In this document: positions 55,592 through 64,000 of the stretch, one piece after another
How positions within the stretch are numbered: the stretch's first letter is position 1
Layout of the letters: each line of letters begins with the position of its first letter
NCBI RefSeq assembly: GCF_029946145.1
Contig: NZ_JAQSDY010000026.1
Location: forward strand, 62,001 to 126,000
DNA: 64,000 bases
Source: Brevundimonas sp.
GTDB taxonomy: Bacteria; Pseudomonadota; Alphaproteobacteria; Caulobacterales; Caulobacteraceae
Reading direction: 5' to 3'
Program-made: the position numbers and the translations under genes
The notes under the pieces: model-generated
The model's database searches: none
Told to the model about the DNA's origin: nothing
The model's input: only the letters and a program-made list of their open reading frames with translations

Positions 55592-56332
55592 CTACGCTTG
55601 ATCCGTCCACGCCTCATTCGCCAGCCGCTCCAGCATCCAGACCCGCGCCGGCGGCAGGGGCCGGTTGTGCGCGTGGAAGACGAACTGCTCGAGGAAATGC
55701 CCTGTCAGGGCCAGCCCGTCCCTGACATCGTTCCCGGAAAGCCCCGCCTGGGCTCCGAGCATGAAGGGCGGCAGCCTGAGCAGTTTGTCAGCATAGGGAG
55801 CGCCGGCCTCGCGGCTGACCGCGCGGCCGGTGCGGGGGCTGACCCAGACGAGGTCGTCCATGGTTCCGGTGACGGCGCAGCGAGACAGGTCGAGGCCGAA
55901 GCCAAGGTCCTCCAGGAGCCCCGCCTCAAAGCGCACGAAGATGGCGGGCCAGACCTCAGGCAGGGCGAAGGCGGCCATCAGCGCCTCGAACGCCAGAAAG
56001 GCGCCTGGGTGCGGTTCGCGTTCAGGCAGCGCCCCTTGCACCACGGCGGCGGCGGCGGCGAGGCCGGTCAGGGCCAGCGGATCGTCGAACAGGGCGCTGG
56101 GCCCCTCCCCCACCGGCTCCAGCCGGGCCGAACCGAGGTGGTCCGAGGTCCGGGCGCGATACTCCACCGTGACCCGCGCTCCGGCCTGGAGGAAGGGCTT
56201 CATCTTGCGCGAGGCCCCGCCAGCGACATAGGCGGCGCGGCGGCCGTGCTCCTCGGTCAGCAGTTCGACCACGACGCCCGTGTCGCCATGGGCGCGGGCG
56301 GACAGGACGAAGGCGTCGTCGGTGAAATCCAT
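55592..56332 (-). CDS. recO: DNA repair protein RecO
   Basis: 246 residues. RecO works with RecF and RecR to load RecA on gapped DNA. The OB-fold start (FVLSARAHGDTGVVVELLTE, AYVAGGASRKMKPFLQAG) and helical middle (LPEVWPAIFVRFEAGLLEDLG) and end match the alphaproteobacterial type. The C-terminal zinc cysteines of some RecO are absent, as in other alphas. It begins with an ATG. The 140 bases between it and the receptor gene show no extra gene. Confidence 0.92.
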   Translation of the reverse strand: MDFTDDAFVLSARAHGDTGVVVELLTEEHGRRAAYVAGGASRKMKPFLQAGARVTVEYRARTSDHLGSARLEPVGEGPSALFDDPLALTGLAAAAAVVQGALPEREPHPGAFLAFEALMAAFALPEVWPAIFVRFEAGLLEDLGFGLDLSRCAVTGTMDDLVWVSPRTGRAVSREAGAPYADKLLRLPPFMLGAQAGLSGNDVRDGLALTGHFLEQFVFHAHNRPLPPARVWMLERLANEAWTDQA

Positions 56333-56396
56333 GCCGCGGTGTTAGCGGTCGCGGCCGGAGTTGGCCATACGTTCCGTTTTTCGGGTCGCTTCCCGC

Positions 56397-57317
56397 CTAT
56401 TCGGCCGCCGTCCTTATCCGCGCCGTCATGTCCCGCGCCAGAGCGTTCGGGATCGGAAAGGTCAGGGCGTAGAGGGCGATCCGCCAACGCCCGTCCTCGC
56501 CACGCACCAGAACCCCCGTCCCCCGGCTGGTGCCGTAGCCGGCGCTGTCCAGGGCCTCGTCAAACCAGACCACGCAGCGGCAATCCAGTGGAGCGAGGGT
56601 CAGGGAGCGGGAGCGCGGAGTGTAGGTCCAGCCCCTGCCCCGGGCGAAGTAGGGCTCGGCATAGGCCCGGAACCCGGCGATGGACCAGCGCTCGGTCACG
56701 TCGGTGCCGATATAGGTCGCGTCGGGCGTGAACAGGCCGAAATAAGCCGCCCCGTCCGCCGTCGAGGCCGCCTGATGCAGGGCGTCGAGAGTCGCGGCGG
56801 CGGCGGTTTCCTCGGGCGTGTCGGCGGCCTCGCCCGGAGCGTCGACGACGGGCGTGGCGGCCTCGAAGGCCTTGATCTCGGCCGTCATGACGTTGGCGAG
56901 GTCGTTGGGGATAGGATAGCTGAGAGCGTAGCGCAGCACGCGCCAGTCGTCGCCGGAGCGGACCAGCATCCCCTCGCCTCGCGCCGTGCCGTAGGTCGTG
57001 CTGTCCAGAACCTCGTCGAACCAGGCGACGCAGGCGCACGGGTCGGGGGCCATGGTGACGTGGCGTTCGCGGGCCGAGTAGGTCCAGCCTTCCCCGCGGG
57101 CGAAGATCGGCGCGGCGAAGGCGAGGAAGGCGTCGCGGTTCCAGCGCTCGGAGGTTTCATTGCCGACCCAGACCAGGTCCGGCGCCAGACGGGCCGCCCA
57201 GGCGGCGGAGTCCGCGCGGGCCGCGGCGGCGTGCATCTGGTCCAGCGCAGCGGCGGCCTGCTGCTCTGGCGCGGTCTGGAACGAAAGCGCCGCAAGGGCT
57301 GTGAGGAACAAGGACAT
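56397..57317 (-). CDS. Exported protein with two tandem NTF2/SnoaL-like domains
   Basis: 306 residues. A short signal-like start (MSLFLTALAALSFQ) leads to domain one (about residues 18-145: LDQMHAAAARADSAAWAARL, SERWNRDAFLAFAAPIFARG, EGWTYSARERHVT) and domain two (about 170-300: LDALHQAASTADGAAYFGLF, TERWSIAGFRAYAEPYFARG, RGWTYTPRSRSLT). The two halves are clearly a duplication. Each ends YALSYPIPN or YALTFPIPN. Such folds bind small hydrophobic molecules. Role unknown. Confidence 0.83.
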   Translation of the reverse strand: MSLFLTALAALSFQTAPEQQAAAALDQMHAAAARADSAAWAARLAPDLVWVGNETSERWNRDAFLAFAAPIFARGEGWTYSARERHVTMAPDPCACVAWFDEVLDSTTYGTARGEGMLVRSGDDWRVLRYALSYPIPNDLANVMTAEIKAFEAATPVVDAPGEAADTPEETAAAATLDALHQAASTADGAAYFGLFTPDATYIGTDVTERWSIAGFRAYAEPYFARGRGWTYTPRSRSLTLAPLDCRCVVWFDEALDSAGYGTSRGTGVLVRGEDGRWRIALYALTFPIPNALARDMTARIRTAAE

Positions 57318-57421
57318 GGGAGCCTCCGGGGCGTCTGTGTGTCCACGCTAGGCGACCCGGGGGCTTTGGGAAACCGCGGAAGCCTCGCGCCGCGCGCTGA
57401 CGGGCGTCACGCATTTTATTT

Positions 57422-57472
57422 AACCGTCCGGTTGACAACCCTCTCCGTTCAGTTCATTTAACCTCCAAGTTA
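57422..57472 (+). promoter_or_regulatory. Promoter and operator-like inverted repeats of the ArsR operon
   Basis: TTGACA (57432-57437) with CATTTA 17 bases on (57455-57460) forms a candidate promoter. It is flanked by two inverted repeats: AACCG-TC-CGGTT (57422-57433), overlapping the -35, and TAAC-N6-GTTA (57459-57472), overlapping the -10. The ArsR-type product of the next gene is a natural repressor for these. Confidence 0.55.
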
Positions 57473-57488
57473 GATACGAAGCAGGCCC

Positions 57489-57836
57489 ATGCAGACCGAT
57501 CCGCTGAGCGCCAAATTCGCCGCCTTGGCCGACCCGACCCGCCGGGCCATCCTGGCGCGGCTCTGCGAAGGCGAAGCCAGCGTCAACGAGCTGGCCGAAC
57601 CCTTCGACATGAGCCTGCCGGCCGTGTCGAAGCATCTGAAGGTGCTGGAGAAGGCGGGGCTGATCAGCCGGGGCCGCGAGGCCCAGTGGCGGCCGGCCCG
57701 GCTCGAACCCATGGGGATGAAGGGCATCGTCGAGTGGCTGGAGCACTACCGCCGCTACTGGGACGCCAGCTTCGACCGCCTCGACGCCTATCTCAAGAAA
57801 ATCCAGAAAGGAAACCCCCATGGCCCAGGAAACTGA
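57489..57836 (+). CDS. ArsR/SdpR-type winged-helix transcriptional regulator
   Basis: 115 residues. Helix-turn-helix region LSAKFAALADPTRRAILARL, then EGEASVNELAEPFDMSLPAV and SKHLKVLEKAGLISRGREAQ. The metal-binding cysteines of ArsR proper are absent, so it belongs to the SdpR-like group that commonly heads operons of AHSA1/SRPBCC genes. Its end overlaps the next gene by 17 bases. Confidence 0.91.
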   Translation: MQTDPLSAKFAALADPTRRAILARLCEGEASVNELAEPFDMSLPAVSKHLKVLEKAGLISRGREAQWRPARLEPMGMKGIVEWLEHYRRYWDASFDRLDAYLKKIQKGNPHGPGN

Positions 57837-58323
57837 CGGCAATCCCTGCGACACCGACGGCGTGGCCCATCAGCACGCCCTTGTCCTGCGCCGCGTTCTG
57901 GACGCCACGCCCGAGCAGATATGGAAGGCCTGGATGACGCCGGAACTGCTGCAGCAGTGGTTCGCGCCGCGCCCGTGGACGATTTCGGACGTCAAGGTGG
58001 ATCCCCGTCCCGGCGGCGTGTTCAACTTCATCATGCACGGCCCGGACGGCGAACGCTTTCCCAACAGTGGCGTTTTTCTCGAGGTGGTTCCGAACCGCAA
58101 ATGGATCACGACCGACGCCTTGACCCCGGACTGGCAGCCCGCCGGCCAACCGTTCATGGTGGCCACGGTCGAACTGACCCCGAGGGACGACGGCAAGACC
58201 GACTATGTCGCCACGGCGCGCCACTGGAACGCCGAGACGATGAAGCAGCACGAGGCCATGGGCTTCCATGAAGGCTGGGGCACGTGCGCCGACCAGCTGG
58301 CCGGGTTGCTGAAGACGCACTGA
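57820..58323 (+). CDS. SRPBCC (AHSA1-like) family protein
   Basis: 167 residues. START-like fold: LVLRRVLDATPEQIWKAWMT, PELLQQWFAPRPWTISDVKV, DPRPGGVFNFIMHGPDGERF and a terminal long helix. Such proteins bind hydrophobic ligands. Substrate unknown. Second gene of the ArsR operon. The ATG at 57820 is preceded by AAAGGAAA. Confidence 0.9.
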   Translation: MAQETDGNPCDTDGVAHQHALVLRRVLDATPEQIWKAWMTPELLQQWFAPRPWTISDVKVDPRPGGVFNFIMHGPDGERFPNSGVFLEVVPNRKWITTDALTPDWQPAGQPFMVATVELTPRDDGKTDYVATARHWNAETMKQHEAMGFHEGWGTCADQLAGLLKTH

Positions 58324-58349
58324 CCCGGACCCGCTGAAGAGCCCGCCCG

Positions 58350-58829
58350 ATGACCTTCGTCGACACCGCCGCGCCCCGGCCCACCCTGCAGATGCGGCGC
58401 TTCTTCGACGCACCGCGCCAGCTGGTCTGGCGGGCCTGGACGAATCCCGAGGTCATGGTGCTGTGGCTGGGTCCGGTCGAATGGCCGGCGGTCAGCGCCA
58501 CCCAGGACCTGCGGGTCGGAGGACGGTGGCGCGCCTGCCTGCGCTCGCCCGACACCGGCCAGGATCTGTGGCAGGGCGGGATCTACCGCGAGATCGTTCC
58601 CAACGAGCGGCTGGTCTTCACCTTCCAATGGGACGAGTCGCATGAGGACGGCCCGCCCGTCGACACCCTGGTCACCGTCCAGCTCAGCGATGCGCCAGAC
58701 GGCGGCACCCTGATGGACTTCACCCACGAGGGCCTGAAGTCGGAGGTCAGCCTGGCCGGTCACAAACATGGATGGACCAGCACCTTCGAGCGGCTGGAAG
58801 CCTTCCTCGCCCGCGACACCAACCAGTAA
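58350..58829 (+). CDS. SRPBCC (AHSA1-like) family protein, second copy
   Basis: 159 residues. Same fold: LQMRRFFDAPRQLVWRAWTN, PEVMVLWLGPVEWPAVSATQ, DLRVGGRWRACLRSPDTGQD and HKHGWTSTFERLEAFLA. It differs from the preceding copy enough to suggest a separate ligand. 26 bases after it on the same strand. Confidence 0.9.
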   Translation: MTFVDTAAPRPTLQMRRFFDAPRQLVWRAWTNPEVMVLWLGPVEWPAVSATQDLRVGGRWRACLRSPDTGQDLWQGGIYREIVPNERLVFTFQWDESHEDGPPVDTLVTVQLSDAPDGGTLMDFTHEGLKSEVSLAGHKHGWTSTFERLEAFLARDTNQ

Positions 58830-58881
58830 CGCCCTACCTGGCGTCCAGCATTCGCTTCAAATCATTCAAGGAGGAACGACG

Positions 58882-59322
58882 ATGAAAATCGTGACCAGCC
58901 TCAGCTTCCGCGGCCAGTGCCGCGAAGCCTTCGAGTTCTACGCAAAGGTCCTGGGCGGCGAGATCACCGCCGCCCACCCCTATGGCGACGGCCCGCCCGA
59001 CATGCCCATCGGTCCGCAATACAAGGACTGGCTGATGCATTGCTGGCTGCAGGTCGGCGATCAGGCGATCATGGGGGCCGACATGGACGTCGACTGGGCG
59101 CCCGGGGTCGACAAGCCGAAAAACGGCTTCGACGTCACCCTGCACACCGAAGACAAGGCCGAGGCCCGGCGCTGGTACGACGCCCTGGTCGAAGGCGGCA
59201 AGCCGACCATGCCGTTCGGCGAGACCTTCTGGTCGCCGGGCTACGGCGGACTGACTGACCGGTTCGGCGTGCCGTGGATGGTCAACACCGTGCCGGCGGC
59301 TGACTGGAAGCCGGGCTCATGA
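58882..59322 (+). CDS. VOC family protein (PhnB/DUF1428-like glyoxalase fold)
   Basis: 146 residues. The start MKIVTSLSFRGQCREAFEFY, then AKVLGGEITAAHPYGDGPPD, LQVGDQAIMGADMDVDWAPG and YGGLTDRFGVPWMVNTVP define a PhnB-like vicinal oxygen chelate domain, of unknown reaction. A strong AAGGAGGAA precedes the ATG. Its stop overlaps the following short gene in ATGA. Confidence 0.9.
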   Translation: MKIVTSLSFRGQCREAFEFYAKVLGGEITAAHPYGDGPPDMPIGPQYKDWLMHCWLQVGDQAIMGADMDVDWAPGVDKPKNGFDVTLHTEDKAEARRWYDALVEGGKPTMPFGETFWSPGYGGLTDRFGVPWMVNTVPAADWKPGS

Positions 59323-59453
59323 AGGCCTCGCCCTCCGTCTGGACCGGCCGGGCGCTGAGCGGGCTGTTCGTCGTATTCATGCTCGCAGCCTCGATCGCGC
59401 CGAAATTCCTGATGTCCGGCATGGTCTTCCCCATCCGGAGGATCGTAGCATGA
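59319..59453 (+). pseudogene. Short DoxX-like membrane gene remnant
   Basis: 44 codons reading MKASPSVWTGRALSGLFVVF, then MLAASIAPKFLMSGMVFPIR and a short tail. The first 32 residues look like the N-terminus of DoxX-like membrane proteins, which usually have about 120-130 residues and four helices, and often sit in ArsR-SRPBCC operons. The remainder appears deleted, fusing it to the leader of the next gene. Its start and stop both overlap neighbours in ATGA, so it still links translation of the two. Could be a real small protein. Confidence 0.5.
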
Positions 59454-59941
59454 CCGTCGCCGCCTCCATTCCGGAGTCCCTGACCCGGCTCAACATCGTC
59501 CGCGAGTTCGACGCACCGCGCGCGCTGGTGTGGAAGATGTGGACCGATCCTGCCCACGTTGGCGTGTGGTTCGGCCCCGAACATTTCACCACGCCGGTCG
59601 TCCGGATGGATGTCAGTCCCGGCGGCGCCATTCACATGGTGATGCGGGGTCCGGACGGGAGCGAACACCCCTTTGACGGCCGCTTCATCGCCCTGGACGA
59701 ACCCGAGCGGCTGGTGATGCGGACCTGGATCACCCTGCCCGACGGCGACGTCTGGTTCGAGGTCGAACACACTGCGCGGTTCGAGGAGATCGACGGCCGC
59801 ACCCTGATGCGATTCCAGGCCGTGGTCGTCGAGGCCCGTGACGACGCCATCGGCCCGCTCAGCGGCATGGAGACCGGCTGGACCGGCAGCCTGAACAAGC
59901 TGGCGGCGCATGTTCGCGCCGTGGCGGCCGCGGGAGGCTGA
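59450..59941 (+). CDS. SRPBCC (AHSA1-like) family protein, third copy
   Basis: 163 residues. LNIVREFDAPRALVWKMWTD, PAHVGVWFGPEHFTTPVVRM, DVSPGGAIHMVMRGPDGSEH and GMETGWTGSLNKLAAHVRAV follow the AHSA1 pattern. GGAGG six bases before the ATG lies in the tail of the DoxX-like remnant. Third SRPBCC of the operon. Confidence 0.9.
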   Translation: MTVAASIPESLTRLNIVREFDAPRALVWKMWTDPAHVGVWFGPEHFTTPVVRMDVSPGGAIHMVMRGPDGSEHPFDGRFIALDEPERLVMRTWITLPDGDVWFEVEHTARFEEIDGRTLMRFQAVVVEARDDAIGPLSGMETGWTGSLNKLAAHVRAVAAAGG

Positions 59942-60341
59942 TCTGCTGAAGGGACCAATCGCGGAGAATCCCGACGCCTATGTGGCGGGTCTCGAAGGAT
60001 GGACGCGGCAGCCGGTCGAGGCCCTGCGGGCCGGCGTCCGAACCGTCGATGGCCTGACCGAGGCCGTCAAATGGGGCCACCTGGTCTACCTCTCGGACGG
60101 TCCTGCCCTGCTGATCCGGGCCGAGGAGGAGCGGATCGTGTTCGGCTTCTGGCGGGGCCAGCGACTGCGCCAGATCGAACCGCGGCTCAGGCCCGGCGGC
60201 ATGTACGAAATGGCCTCCGTCATCCTGAGGGAGGGCGAAACCATCGACTCCAAGACCGTGATCGCCCTGACCCGGGCGGCCGTGACCCTGAACGCCGATC
60301 TCGGCGACCCCACCAAAACCTTGAACAAGGAGAAGACCTGA
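59910..60341 (+). CDS. DUF1801 domain-containing protein
   Basis: 143 residues from the ATG at 59910, which overlaps the previous gene by 32 bases. Conserved: GLEGWTRQPVEALRAGVRTV, TEAVKWGHLVYLSDGPALLI and RIVFGFWRGQRLRQIEPRL, with an iron-chaperone-like fold. The first dozen residues look foreign, and a non-ATG start near 59943 after GGGAGG is possible. Its stop overlaps the hydrolase ATG. Confidence 0.82.
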   Translation: MFAPWRPREADLLKGPIAENPDAYVAGLEGWTRQPVEALRAGVRTVDGLTEAVKWGHLVYLSDGPALLIRAEEERIVFGFWRGQRLRQIEPRLRPGGMYEMASVILREGETIDSKTVIALTRAAVTLNADLGDPTKTLNKEKT

Positions 60342-61306
60342 TGACCCGACTGCCATTCAACCGCTTCGCCATTCTGGCGGCGGCCTCGGTGCTGGCCATG
60401 ACGACGGCGGGTGCGCCGGCCGTGGCCCAGACTTCGACACCCGCCCCTGCCCCCGCGGCGACGCCCACGGCCCAGGCGGCTCCGCGCGAAGCCTCCGCCC
60501 CCGTCGAGGGCGGCGAGGTTCGCTATTTTGTTCACGGCGACCTGAACTCCGACAAGACGCCGGTGGTGGTGCTGCATGGCGCCTTCATGTCGTCAGACGC
60601 GATGAAGCCGCTGACCGATCGGCTTGGGGACCGACCCCTGATCGTCGTTGACCAGCGCGGCCACGGCCGAACCGGCGACCTGCCCGGACCGATCACCTAT
60701 GAGAACCTCGCCGATGACATCGCCGCCGTGCTGTCAGACGCCGGCGTCCCCAAGGCGGACGTGGTCGGCTATTCGATGGGCGCCGGCGCGGCCCTGCAGC
60801 TGGCGCTGCGTCATCCGGAGCGCGTCGACCATCTGGTCCTGGCCTCGGTCAGTTTCAACGAGGCGGGCAACCTGCCGGGCTTCGCCGGGATGATGGACGG
60901 AATCACTCCCGAGGTGTTCGCGGGCTCGGCCATGGAGCGGGAGTTCAAACGTCTGGCCCCGAACCTCGACGCCTTCGCGTCCGTGGTCAACAAGATCAAG
61001 GTCATGGACCGCGGCCAGGACTGGTCCGCCGAACAGATCCGCGCCCTGACCTCGCCGACCTTCATCATCATCGGCGACCATGACATCGTGATGCCGGAAC
61101 ACGCCGTCGAACTGTACCGGCTGCGCGGCGGCGGCGACACGGCGCGGGCGTCCCAGCCCTTCCTGAGCGAGGCCCCGCCGGCCCGTCTGGCCATCCTGCC
61201 AGCCAGCTCGCACATCGAGGTGTTCGGGGATCCGGCGCTGCTGGCGGCGATGATCCTGCCGTTCCTCGACGACGCCACCCGCCCGATACCGCCGGGCTTC
61301 TTCTAG
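60341..61306 (+). CDS. Exported alpha/beta hydrolase
   Basis: 321 residues. A signal peptide ends AVAQ, then an Ala/Pro linker. The fold shows VVVLHGAFMSSDAMKPLTDR (oxyanion HG), nucleophile Ser in ADVVGYSMGAGAALQLAL, Asp in FIIIGDHDIVMPEHA and His in LPASSHIEVFGDPA. Likely an esterase or peptidase of the periplasm. AAGGAG precedes the ATG. Last membrane-targeted gene of the ArsR-led set. Confidence 0.9.
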   Translation: MTRLPFNRFAILAAASVLAMTTAGAPAVAQTSTPAPAPAATPTAQAAPREASAPVEGGEVRYFVHGDLNSDKTPVVVLHGAFMSSDAMKPLTDRLGDRPLIVVDQRGHGRTGDLPGPITYENLADDIAAVLSDAGVPKADVVGYSMGAGAALQLALRHPERVDHLVLASVSFNEAGNLPGFAGMMDGITPEVFAGSAMEREFKRLAPNLDAFASVVNKIKVMDRGQDWSAEQIRALTSPTFIIIGDHDIVMPEHAVELYRLRGGGDTARASQPFLSEAPPARLAILPASSHIEVFGDPALLAAMILPFLDDATRPIPPGFF

Positions 61307-61323
61307 GCGATCGGCGAGGAGCC

Positions 61324-61989
61324 ATGACCATGCGCAGGATCAGAGCCGCCACCTTCATCAGCCTGGACGGCGTCATGCAGGCCCCGGGCGGACCCACCGA
61401 GGATCCGCGCGGGGGTTTCGCCCATGGCGGCTGGGTGGCCCCCTTCTGGGATGACGCCCTCGGCGAGCTGATGGGCGACGCCATGGGCGAGGATTACGAC
61501 CTGCTGCTGGGCCGCAGGACCTATGAGATCTTCGCCGCCTACTGGCCGCACCAGGACGACGAGATAGGCCGCACCTTCAACGCCGTCAGAAAGTACGTCG
61601 CCGCCGGACCCGACACGCCGCTGGACTGGGCCCCCAGCCACCGGCTGGAAGGCGACCTGGCCGGGACGGTGCGGGCGCTGAAGGCCACCAAGGGGCGCGA
61701 CCTGCTGATCCAGGGATCGAGCGAAGTCATTCACACCCTGCTGGCGAACGACCTGATCGACCAGCTGACGGTCCTGACCTTCCCGGTCGTGCTGGGCCGC
61801 GGCAAGCGGCTGTTCGATGACGCGTCGCGCCCGCACGCCTGGACGCTTGTGAGCAGCAAGGCGACGGGCACGGGTGTCATCGTCGGCACGTACCGCCTCG
61901 CCGGCGAGGTTCCCACCGGGACATTCGGCCCCGACACACCCGGCGAAGCCGAACTGATGCGACGAGCGCGCTGGGCCAGCGAGGACTGA
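61324..61989 (+). CDS. Dihydrofolate reductase-family (RibD C-terminal-like) protein
   Basis: 221 residues. The RibD/DHFR-like fold: RAATFISLDGVMQAPGGPTE, DYDLLLGRRTYEIFAAYWPH, GRDLLIQGSSEVIHTLLAND and LTVLTFPVVLGRGKRLFD. Such proteins are common in operons with SRPBCC and VOC genes and are not true FolA. Follows the hydrolase by 17 bases. Substrate unknown. Confidence 0.89.
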   Translation: MTMRRIRAATFISLDGVMQAPGGPTEDPRGGFAHGGWVAPFWDDALGELMGDAMGEDYDLLLGRRTYEIFAAYWPHQDDEIGRTFNAVRKYVAAGPDTPLDWAPSHRLEGDLAGTVRALKATKGRDLLIQGSSEVIHTLLANDLIDQLTVLTFPVVLGRGKRLFDDASRPHAWTLVSSKATGTGVIVGTYRLAGEVPTGTFGPDTPGEAELMRRARWASED

Positions 61990-62044
61990 CAACGGTCCGC
62001 CTACGCAGTCTACCGGGCTGGCCATGGCGGGTCAGGGCGCCTAG

Positions 62045-63568
<1,524 letters not shown>

Positions 63569-63571
63569 TGG

Positions 63572-64000
63572 TCAGCGCGCCATCGTGGTGGGGACGTCGC
63601 GGCCCAGCGCCTCGGCCATTCCCTGCTGCGACAGCAGGAAGACCGCGTCGCGCTGATGGAAATTATTGGACAGCACGATCACCGTGACGTCCTCGTCCGG
63701 CTGCCAGGTCATCAGATTGCGGAAGCCCGACCAGCTGCCGGTGTGGAAAATCTGACGGTCCAGGAAGGGCGGCGAGACGCGCTGGCCGATGCTGTTGACG
63801 AAGACCCCGAAGCCCCAGTCGCGACGCTGACGGCCCCGTTCGGGCGGCGCGCTCTCAGGCGCGTGGTCGGCGATCATCATGGCGTAGCTGCGAGGGGTCA
63901 GCAGCTGGCCGCGATGCAGGGCCCGCTCCCAGACCAGCAGGTCGTCCAGCGTCGAATACAGGGCGCCGGCGGCGAAGATGATGCTGACATTGGCGTCCGG
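63572..64000 (-). CDS. Beta-lactamase-family serine hydrolase, C-terminal part (partial)
   Basis: The frame is open from the window edge and gives 142 residues: ANVSIIFAAGALYSTLDDLL, then VWERALHRGQLLTPRSYAMM, GFGVFVNS and the HxG motif in IFHTGSWSGFRNLM. These fit the class C beta-lactamase/penicillin-binding-like esterase family. The SxxK and YxN motifs lie beyond the window. The gene ends three bases after the CoA-transferase stop. Confidence 0.86.
   Translation of the reverse strand, partial: PDANVSIIFAAGALYSTLDDLLVWERALHRGQLLTPRSYAMMIADHAPESAPPERGRQRRDWGFGVFVNSIGQRVSPPFLDRQIFHTGSWSGFRNLMTWQPDEDVTVIVLSNNFHQRDAVFLLSQQGMAEALGRDVPTTMAR

Overview
The window is high-GC, gene-dense chromosomal DNA from an alphaproteobacterium, most likely Caulobacteraceae and perhaps Brevundimonas. 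Supporting signs are a circularly permuted two-piece tmRNA gene, an SspB-alpha type ClpXP adaptor, a TonB-dependent receptor, Tat-exported hydrolases, a Bpt leucyltransferase, and many ATGA-coupled genes. The genus is inferred from gene content and protein style, not from a marker-gene comparison. There is no prophage, transposase, integrase, rRNA operon or CRISPR array. Three tRNA genes are present (Val-UAC, Pro-CGG, Gln-UUG).

Layout. 1-4 kb: tail of a ligase-associated exonuclease, a hybrid histidine kinase, and the queC-queE-queD operon for 7-deazaguanine synthesis. 4-10.5 kb: a large autotransporter, an SPFH protein coupled to a small Arc-type repressor behind a perfect 16-bp palindrome, a glycosyltransferase and an exported histidine phosphatase. 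10.6-19.9 kb: a MATE exporter behind two operator-like palindromes, parE, an O-antigen-ligase-like polymerase, a ParE/RHH toxin-antitoxin pair, a UvrD/PcrA helicase, two tandem small membrane proteins and a SIMPL protein. 20-22.6 kb: a type III polyketide synthase, an isoprenylcysteine-type methyltransferase and an RHH protein, divergent from a Coq4-family gene. 22.7-28.5 kb: an EamA transporter, small conserved proteins, fumC, a RusA-like nuclease, a legumain-like C13 peptidase and sspB, next to ssrA (28.6-29 kb). 29-34 kb: a membrane protein, miaA, an Mrp-type ATPase, an Old Yellow Enzyme, a sterol-desaturase-like hydroxylase and ybjQ.

34-36.6 kb is the most unusual stretch. A four-gene unit reads thyA, then a TIR-like putative NAD-cleaving effector, then a MazG-like pyrophosphohydrolase, then folA. 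The genes overlap or abut, and base composition drops over the TIR gene and the last third of thyA. 36.6-49.6 kb holds an exported protein of unknown function, DUF924, ilvC, two tRNAs, a degenerate 9-nt tandem repeat, a degenerate histidine kinase beside a receiver protein, a prolyl-oligopeptidase family enzyme, a trypsin-like protein, metabolic oxidoreductases, motB, bpt, and M48 protease/LemA. 49.6-56.3 kb: parC, phoD with a TonB receptor, and recO. 56.4-64 kb: a tandem NTF2-like protein, an ArsR-led operon of SRPBCC, VOC and related genes containing a truncated DoxX-like remnant, an alpha/beta hydrolase, a DHFR-family protein, an acetyl-CoA hydrolase/CoA-transferase, and the C-terminal part of a beta-lactamase-family hydrolase.

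Functional links. Both topoisomerase IV subunits are here but about 35 kb apart. The ssrA RNA and the adaptor that delivers ssrA-tagged proteins to ClpXP are neighbours. Bpt also makes degradation signals, so protein turnover is well represented. Coordinates of start codons were refined using ribosome binding sites, overlaps and family length. Several genes appear to use TTG or GTG.
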